Assembly (NCBI GenBank): GCA_016285215.1
Contig: JAEEQI010000016.1
Location: forward strand, 1 to 22,186
DNA: 22,186 nt
Direction of reading: 5' to 3'
Source of the DNA: Bacteroidales bacterium
GTDB lineage: Bacteria > Bacteroidota > Bacteroidia > Bacteroidales > UBA932
The position numbers and the translations under genes were made by a program. Under the pieces are notes generated by a model. It saw nothing but the letters and a program-made list of their open reading frames with translations, was not told the origin of the DNA and did not search any database. Shown here piece by piece: positions 17,866 through 22,186 of the stretch. Positions within the stretch are counted from its first letter, which is position 1. Each line of letters opens with the position of its first letter.

Positions 17866-18657
17866 TTATTTGTTTGATTTTAGCTCTTCCTTGTAAGCGC
17901 GGCCCACGGGAAGGGGTTCCTGTATCCCCATTAATTTGATGGCCGTCGCCGTGCGCTTCTCGATACGCCAGGCGGGTACGATATAAGAGCGATGGATGCG
18001 CACAAACTTGCCTTCCGGGAGCATTTCCATTACGTTTTTGAGCGGAATCTGCGAGACCACGTCTTCCCGGTGGTCCAGGTGGAAGCAAGCGTAATTGTTT
18101 CTGCCTTCTATGAATTGGATGGCCGTAAGCGGAAGGTGCACCGTACGGTATCCGGCTTTTACTTGAATTTCGTCTCCGCCTGTGTCGGTGAAGGCTTCGG
18201 CCTTGCGGGTTGCCAACGCCGTCTTGGCCTTTTCTCGGTTCTCTTCCTGGTCTTTTTCAGTAGAAAGTTCCTTGTTGCGTGCCATCAGCGCGCCCTCGGG
18301 GAGACTGGCCGAAACCACTGCGATGAGCAGGATCCACATAGCCCGCTGGTGCAGCTTAAGACTGCCGAACGTGTCTCCGGGACTGGAAAAGTTGACGGGG
18401 GTGAGGGTCATCAGGAAGGTGACCACGCCAATGACAAAGAGGGAACCGACGGCCAGTGCCACGCCCTGCCGGTCCTGTGCCATCAGGGGGCCAACCCCCT
18501 TCCGGCACATAAACCATACGCCTTCCAGCCACGCCAGGTATCCAAACACATAGTCCGGATGCCATTGCAACCATTCGGTGACTGGAAACAGGAACATCAT
18601 CCCCGGCACCACGAGGACGCAGAAGATGATGTCCCAAGCTAGCAGGCGGTTTTTCAC
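17866..18657 (-). CDS. Membrane-bound LytTR-family transcriptional regulator
   Basis: This 263-residue protein has four predicted transmembrane helices at about residues 5-25, 36-51, 65-84 and 106-121. A charged helical linker (NKELSTEKDQEENREKAK) follows, then a C-terminal LytTR DNA-binding domain at about 164-259. Domain landmarks are VHLPLTAIQFIEGRNNYACF, the PLKNVMEMLPEGKFVRIHRS block with YIVP, and EPLPVGRAYKEEL. LytTR domains bind DNA as beta-rich units; here the membrane part would replace a receiver domain as sensor or anchor. The start is GTG 18657, 3 nt after the stop of the TPR lipoprotein gene. The downstream symporter starts 1 nt after its stop. Such spacing implies one mRNA and a shared task, such as sensing envelope state or substrate and adjusting transport. 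Target promoters are not visible from sequence alone. Confidence 0.9.
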   Translation of the reverse strand: MKNRLLAWDIIFCVLVVPGMMFLFPVTEWLQWHPDYVFGYLAWLEGVWFMCRKGVGPLMAQDRQGVALAVGSLFVIGVVTFLMTLTPVNFSSPGDTFGSLKLHQRAMWILLIAVVSASLPEGALMARNKELSTEKDQEENREKAKTALATRKAEAFTDTGGDEIQVKAGYRTVHLPLTAIQFIEGRNNYACFHLDHREDVVSQIPLKNVMEMLPEGKFVRIHRSYIVPAWRIEKRTATAIKLMGIQEPLPVGRAYKEELKSNK

Positions 18658-18660
18658 GGC

Positions 18661-20298
18661 CTAAAGATCGTAAGAGGCGAATTCAATGTCCTTAGCGGCA
18701 CGGGCCTTCAGATCCGGGTTCTTGTAGGCTCTCTCCAGGAAGGTCTTCATCTCGTTGACCTTACCCTGACGGGCGGCGATGATGGCCTTGAGGTACCAGA
18801 CCTTGGGGTCTCCGCAGTGAGCGGCGTCCATAGCCTTGTCCAGCTGGTCGGTGAGGATGTAGGCCAGAACGGTGTTGTGGCAGCAGCCATCCACGTCCTT
18901 GAGCACGCGGGCGGCTTCCTCGTACTGTCCGGTGAGGATGAGCACGATTCCGAGGTTCTTCTTGGCCTCAGGGGTGCCGGCCTTGCGGAAGCACTGTTCG
19001 GCCGTTACGAGGTCTTCTTTATGGAGAGCGAGGACACCCTTGGCGTTGATCACGTCGGGATCGGTGGCTTTGAGTTCGGCCATACCGGCTTCGGCCTTGG
19101 CGTCCTTGCCTTCACTCAGGAACAGGGCTACCAGGTTGTACTGGGCGCGCTCGGAGTCAAAGCGCTCGATGGCCTTGCGGTAGATGCTTTCCTTCTGGGC
19201 GGCGTCCTGGGCCACGGAGGCTACGCGGAGGAGGGCTTCCTCGTCCAGGATGTTCTCATTGTTCTTGAGGATGTCCAGGAGCTCTTCGTTGGTGTAGTTC
19301 TTGGTTTCCACGTTGGCAATGAGGCGGGCGCGGCGGAGTTCGGGCAGCACTTCACCCTTGAGGGCGGTGAATACCTGGGACATATTGCGGATTTCGTTTT
19401 CGCGGACGGCAGGGTCGCTGTACATGGAGAGGACGCGGAGAATGAGCTCCTTGTCTTCGATATTGCTCTCGGATACCAGCTGCTGGAAGCCTTCCCAGTC
19501 TTCACCTACGCTGCGAACGGTGGGATCCAGGGCGTCGTGGCCCTTGGTGATCTTGTTCCAGGCCTTGGAAGCGCTCTCGGAACGGTTGCCGGAGAGCTTG
19601 TTGTTGAGCTTCTCGGCTCCTTCGGGGGAGGCGTAGGCCACAATCTCGGTGCTCTTGACGGTGGTGCGCTCATCTGCGTTGGCGGCATCCAGGGCGGCCA
19701 GGAATTCCTTCACGGAATTGCCCTTGAGCTCGGAATTGCGGACCTCGGAGCTGTTGACCAGGTACTTGATCTGGCCTTCCTTGGAGGCAACGATCACATC
19801 CTGGTAGTTGTCTTTCTTGAAGGCTACATTACCGGCCTTCTTCACCAGCATATAGGTGGTGTAGGCGCCGTCGGCTACTTTCTTGGTGGGGAGGTTAACG
19901 GTCTTCTTGCCGGCGATCACCTGGGCGCGGAGCTCCAGATGGCTCTTCTCCATACCGGGAACATAGTCAAAGTGCAGGCGCTCGGTCACGCTCTGGCCGG
20001 CGGAAGCAACCACTTTGTAGTTGTTCTTCACTTTCTCGCCCTGGTACTTGATGGGCTTCATAGCGGCTTCGCCGCCTTCGTACACAATCACGGGGGTAAC
20101 CTCCATTACCACGTTGGGATTGAAATAATCCTTGGGGTAAGTGACGGTAACCACGGGATCAATGTTGCCGGCAACCACTTCCAGGACGGAAGGCTCACAG
20201 GTAACTTTAACATTTTCGGCCATTTTGGCCATTTTCTCGGGAGATGCGCAAGCCACGGTAAGAGCGGCGGCAGCAAAGAAAATCAGGAATTTTTTCAT
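18661..20298 (-). CDS. Lipoprotein with OmpA-like (ASPEG-type) core and C-terminal TPR repeats
   Basis: This 545-residue protein starts at ATG 20298 and has lipobox TVAC with Cys17. Residues of about 30-170 are beta-rich and unassigned (DPVVTVTYPKDYFNPNVVME, RLHFDYVPGMEKSHLELRAQ). Residues of about 175-330 resemble the OmpA-like domain of Bacteroidales proteins with an ASPEG motif: IKYLVNSSEVRNSEL, STEIVAYASPEGAEKLNNKL, SGNRSESASKAW, VGEDWEGFQQLVSES and VLPELRRARL. Residues of about 345-535 are helical TPR-like repeats (SIYRKAIERF, YNLVALFLSEG, NAKGVLALHKEDLVTAEQCF, NLGIVLILTGQYEEAARVL, VWYLKAIIAARQGKVNEM). It would sit in the envelope, perhaps contacting peptidoglycan and scaffolding a complex. 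It is the first gene of the operon with the LytTR regulator and symporter, with a promoter element just upstream. The specific function is unknown. Confidence 0.8.
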   Translation of the reverse strand: MKKFLIFFAAAALTVACASPEKMAKMAENVKVTCEPSVLEVVAGNIDPVVTVTYPKDYFNPNVVMEVTPVIVYEGGEAAMKPIKYQGEKVKNNYKVVASAGQSVTERLHFDYVPGMEKSHLELRAQVIAGKKTVNLPTKKVADGAYTTYMLVKKAGNVAFKKDNYQDVIVASKEGQIKYLVNSSEVRNSELKGNSVKEFLAALDAANADERTTVKSTEIVAYASPEGAEKLNNKLSGNRSESASKAWNKITKGHDALDPTVRSVGEDWEGFQQLVSESNIEDKELILRVLSMYSDPAVRENEIRNMSQVFTALKGEVLPELRRARLIANVETKNYTNEELLDILKNNENILDEEALLRVASVAQDAAQKESIYRKAIERFDSERAQYNLVALFLSEGKDAKAEAGMAELKATDPDVINAKGVLALHKEDLVTAEQCFRKAGTPEAKKNLGIVLILTGQYEEAARVLKDVDGCCHNTVLAYILTDQLDKAMDAAHCGDPKVWYLKAIIAARQGKVNEMKTFLERAYKNPDLKARAAKDIEFASYDL

Positions 20299-20320
20299 AT
20301 GTCATTTAAACTTATGCGGG

Positions 20321-20337
20321 ATTACAAATATAGTAAT
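20321..20337. promoter_or_regulatory. Inverted repeat overlapping the -7 element (possible operator)
   Basis: ATTAC and GTAAT arms surround a 7-nt AAATATA spacer, and the -7 element falls inside. The arms are only 5 bp and the region is AT-rich, so chance is possible. The placement is what a repressor or autoregulator site would need. Confidence 0.35.
20325..20332 (-). promoter_or_regulatory. Bacteroidota -7 promoter element of the TPR-LytTR-symporter operon
   Basis: Read on the - strand this is TATATTTG, a full match to the TAnnTTTG -7 consensus of the primary Bacteroidota sigma factor. It lies 26 nt before the ATG at 20298, giving a short predicted leader of about 20 nt. The expected TTTG near -33 is replaced by an unbroken T-rich tract that is also the tail of the secG terminator. 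Confidence 0.65.
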
Positions 20338-20377
20338 AAAAAATTAAAAAAACTCCCGGTCCAAAGGACCAGGAGTT
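20338..20377 (-). terminator. Intrinsic terminator downstream of secG
   Basis: A hairpin has arms AACTCCCGGTCC (20351-20362) and GGACCAGGAGTT (20366-20377), a 3-nt loop and one mismatch. On the - strand it is followed by a long T-rich tract (20350 down to 20338). It lies 25 nt past the secG stop and ends the LptE-SecG transcript, separating it from the TPR operon promoter. Confidence 0.88.
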
Positions 20378-20402
20378 ATTCTTGTTTTGCCTGTGTGCGA
20401 TT

Positions 20403-20768
20403 TTACTCGGCCTCGGGGGCAGCCTCAGGGTTCTGCTGGGTGATGGGGAAGTCCACGGTGGCGGCTTCCTCAGCGGCGGATTCGGCCTGGTTCACGATAC
20501 CGGAACCGATGGCGTCGTTGGTGCCGCTCTGGGTGCTGCCGCGGTTCACGAACACGGTGACAACGGAAACCACCAGGATGAAGCTTACGAGATACCAGGT
20601 AGCTTTTTCCAGGATGGTGGCCGTCTGGCGCACGCCCAGGGTCTGGTTAGCAGAAGTGAAATTGGTAGCGAGACCGCCGTCCTTACCGTTCTGAAGGAGG
20701 ACGACCGCAATCAGGAGAATGGCCGCAATAATGATGAGGACCAATAAAATTACAAATGCAGTAGACAT
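20403..20768 (-). CDS. secG: Preprotein translocase subunit SecG
   Basis: This 121-residue small subunit of the SecYEG channel aids protein export across the inner membrane. Two transmembrane helices lie at about residues 4-25 and 56-74. The conserved loop VVLLQNGKDGGLATNF at 22-37 matches the family pattern LLQ-x-GK-x-GGL, followed by TATILEKATWYL before helix 2. Residues 76-121 are a hydrophilic Ala/Glu-rich tail (AESAAEEAATVD, NPEAAPEAE) longer than in proteobacterial SecG; I recall such tails in other Bacteroidota but cannot check. The gene is the last of the cluster, 24 bp after the 200-residue protein, and is closed by a strong terminator. Confidence 0.95.
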   Translation of the reverse strand: MSTAFVILLVLIIIAAILLIAVVLLQNGKDGGLATNFTSANQTLGVRQTATILEKATWYLVSFILVVSVVTVFVNRGSTQSGTNDAIGSGIVNQAESAAEEAATVDFPITQQNPEAAPEAE

Positions 20769-20792
20769 ATGTTATTACTATTTATATACTTG

Positions 20793-21395
20793 TTAAATAT
20801 TGGTTTCCGACTCCAATGAGTCAATAAGGGTTGCAAAGTAAGCACTTTTTTCCGGAAAATCCAAAATCAGACGGGAATAAATGCGTTTTGCCTCGTCCGG
20901 ACGGCCCTGTTCTGCAAAAATCCGGGCCAAAGTCTCGGTGGCGAAGCGGTCTGCCACGGGAGAAGCGTCCTCTCCCTGGACCGGGGTCTCGGAGCGTACC
21001 TGCACGGCAAAGCGGGAGAAAATGTTGTCCGTTCCTTTCTTCACGTTGTCGTACTGGGCCTGGGAGAAATAGTCTCCTCCCACCACGTGCACCGGATGGG
21101 CGGGCTGGGCATTTTCCGTGGTGGCGGGCTCCAGGTACGAGGCCAGAAGCTCCTGGACGTCCTTGTCGGAATAATCGGCCTGACGGGAATGCTTCAAAAG
21201 CTTGACCAGCAGGCTGCGGTCCGGCAGGTACAGGGCTTCGGGGGCGTATTGGTCGTCTTCCCAGGTGTTGCCCATCTGGGACATCCGGCGGCACAGTTCC
21301 AGGCGGGCGCCGCTGTACCAGGGATACATATTAACCACCCCAACCAGTTCGTCCAGGTTGAGGTTATGAATGTCTATGCGCGTGGAGCCTACCAT
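20793..21395 (-). CDS. Conserved Bacteroidota TPR-like protein between lptE and secG
   Basis: This 200-residue protein has no signal peptide, so it is probably cytoplasmic. Residues of about 155-195 form a TPR-type helix pair (TETLARIFAEQGRPDEAKRI, YSRLILDFPEKSAYFATLI). The middle (about 90-130) is polar and probably flexible. The N-terminal part (LNLDELVGVVNMYPWYSGAR, LELCRRMSQMG) is helical and unassigned. The start ATG 21395 overlaps the end of lptE by 7 nt, indicating coupled translation. I recall this gene order (regulator, LptE, this protein, SecG) from other Bacteroidales, which suggests an envelope-linked housekeeping role, but no function can be assigned. Confidence 0.8.
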   Translation of the reverse strand: MVGSTRIDIHNLNLDELVGVVNMYPWYSGARLELCRRMSQMGNTWEDDQYAPEALYLPDRSLLVKLLKHSRQADYSDKDVQELLASYLEPATTENAQPAHPVHVVGGDYFSQAQYDNVKKGTDNIFSRFAVQVRSETPVQGEDASPVADRFATETLARIFAEQGRPDEAKRIYSRLILDFPEKSAYFATLIDSLESETNI

Positions 21396-21886
21396 TGTGC
21401 TACGGTTGCGTTGAAAATGTCTTCTACCAGTTTCTCTATGATGGATTCGCAGAGGCCGGACTCAACGGCATCCAGCGACATAGTGGCATCGAAGTCTTCG
21501 TAGGCGCTGAAGCTTTGGGAAACGTCGTCCTCGGGGTATTTGTGATTGGTAAACGTAATCTTCACGTTTACGGTGAGGCGGTTTTGGGCAGCCTGCTCGT
21601 CGGCTGTTACGGCGGCGGTCTTGATATCATAACCGGTTACCTCCGTCACCAGCTCCAGGTCTCCGTCCTGGTCCACCTGCTCCAGGCGGGTGAGCTTGCG
21701 GAACTTCTCCTGCAGGGCCTCGGTAAGGTCTCCGGCCAGGCTGGGGTTCACGCGCAGGGCCTTGTACTCCACATAGGGGATGGTGATGGTCTTGACGTCG
21801 GGCTGTATGGAAGTGCCTGTGAAAGAGTAGATTCCACAGGATGCGACCAGCAGGGCCGATGCTAATATGACAGCCAGGCGCTTCAT
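21389..21886 (-). CDS. lptE: LPS-assembly lipoprotein LptE
   Basis: This 165-residue outer-membrane lipoprotein plugs the LptD barrel and is needed to insert lipopolysaccharide in the outer leaflet. The chosen start is ATG 21886. The frame is open further upstream, but the sequence there is Arg/Pro-rich and antiparallel to the neighbour's code, whereas MKRLAVILASALLVASC is a textbook lipoprotein signal peptide with Cys17. Family features follow: CGIYSFTGTSI at the mature N-terminus, GDLTEALQEKFRKLTRLEQV, DLELVTEVTGYDIK, AAQNRLTVNVKITFTN, SQSFSAYEDFD and a terminal helix LVEDIFNATVAQW. The start overlaps the upstream regulator's stop in an ATGA arrangement. Confidence 0.9.
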   Translation of the reverse strand: MKRLAVILASALLVASCGIYSFTGTSIQPDVKTITIPYVEYKALRVNPSLAGDLTEALQEKFRKLTRLEQVDQDGDLELVTEVTGYDIKTAAVTADEQAAQNRLTVNVKITFTNHKYPEDDVSQSFSAYEDFDATMSLDAVESGLCESIIEKLVEDIFNATVAQW

Positions 21887-22186
21887 TTCTTTCTGTATTC
21901 GGCGGGCAGTTTGCGATAGAGGGTGCGCTCGCTCATACCCAGTTCTTCGGCGGCCTTCTTGCGGTTGCCGTGGTATTTCTCCAGGGCCTGGCGGATGAGC
22001 TCTTCCTCCGAGCGGCGTACGCTCAGGGACGGCTCCTCGGCCGGGATGGGCTGCTCTTCCTGGTCCTGCCACTCGGCCTCGTCCTCCATCACGGGGGCGG
22101 GGGAGGCCACGGGCGGAGCGGGCAGTTCCCGGCGGTCCATACGGGCCTTGAGGGCATCTACCTCCTGCTTGATGTCCAGGATGGCC
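21883..22186 (-). CDS. C-terminus of a Fis-type (sigma-54-dependent family) transcriptional regulator, 5' end missing
   Basis: The frame is open to the right edge, so the ATG at 22140 is internal; about 100 C-terminal residues are visible. The start of the visible part is a charged helix (AILDIKQEVDALKARMDRRE), followed by a Pro/Glu-rich linker. A Fis-type helix-turn-helix comes last: EEELIRQALEKYHGNRKKAA and EELGMSERTLYRKL. The pattern GNR-x-x-AA-x-x-LG-x-x-RTLYRK is the HTH_8 signature found at the end of NtrC-like AAA+ activators. The AAA+ ATPase and any receiver domain would lie outside the window, so sigma-54 dependence is inferred. Its stop overlaps the lptE start by 4 nt, so it heads the envelope cluster. 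Confidence 0.85.
   Translation of the reverse strand, partial: AILDIKQEVDALKARMDRRELPAPPVASPAPVMEDEAEWQDQEEQPIPAEEPSLSVRRSEEELIRQALEKYHGNRKKAAEELGMSERTLYRKLPAEYRKK

Noticed and set aside
16626..17939. 437-codon open frame on the + strand opposite the symporter
   Set aside because: It is hydrophilic and Gln/His-rich, with no family features. The - strand reading is a clear SSS transporter with transmembrane helices and conserved motifs.
20299..20320. TAAGTTTAA near the TPR gene start as a LytTR-binding site
   Set aside because: It is a single near-match to the half-site, and no second copy at the expected spacing was found in this short, AT-rich region.
18817..20694. 625-codon open frame on the + strand opposite the TPR lipoprotein
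   Set aside because: It is in register with the sense gene and runs through the promoter, the terminator and part of secG. The - strand frames have lipobox, TPR and SecG features.
21887..22072. Upstream extension of lptE
   Set aside because: The extra 62 residues are Arg/Pro-rich and come from the overlapping regulator gene in another frame. The lipoprotein signal peptide begins exactly at ATG 21886.

Overview
The window comes from a member of the Bacteroidota, most likely Bacteroidales. It carries SusC/SusD pairs, BACON-domain lipoproteins, a Mfa/fimbrillin-like protein, a TAnnTTTG-type -7 promoter element, and A-rich leaders without clear Shine-Dalgarno sequences. By eye it is GC-rich for the phylum, and several long genes appear to lack TTA, CTA and TCA codons. 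I cannot name a genus.

Positions 1-16481 (+ strand) are the distal part of a polysaccharide utilization locus (PUL), read as one tightly packed run. It begins with the end of a SusD whose start lies off the left edge. A complete second SusC/SusD pair follows. Next come two BACON-stalk lipoproteins with unassigned C-terminal domains (four and three BACON units). Two lipoproteins then share a roughly 310-residue FISUMP/C-type-lectin-like module (one copy, then two copies). Last is a GH18 chitinase-type lipoprotein fused to a five-repeat SdiA-regulated/YjiK-like beta-propeller. Gaps are 7-70 bp. The likely role is capture and hydrolysis of a GlcNAc-containing glycan such as chitin at the cell surface; the substrate is inferred only from the GH18. 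No PUL regulator is in view.

Positions 16496-16535 hold a hairpin that can terminate both converging transcripts.

Positions 16551-20298 (- strand) are a second tightly coupled operon. In transcription order it has an OmpA-like/TPR lipoprotein, a four-TM membrane protein with a C-terminal LytTR DNA-binding domain, and a sodium:solute symporter lacking the usual first transmembrane helix. Gaps are 3 and 1 nt. A -7 promoter element sits inside a small inverted repeat just upstream.

Positions 20338-22186 (- strand) are a housekeeping envelope cluster. In transcription order it has the C-terminus of a Fis/sigma-54-type regulator, LptE, a small TPR-like protein and SecG, ending in a strong terminator.

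No stretch longer than about 105 bp lacks a gene. I saw no tRNA, rRNA, CRISPR, IS element or attachment site. The most noteworthy items are the GH18-propeller fusion, the shared lectin-like modules across neighbouring PUL lipoproteins, the unassigned C-terminal domains of the BACON proteins, and the LytTR/short-symporter unit.
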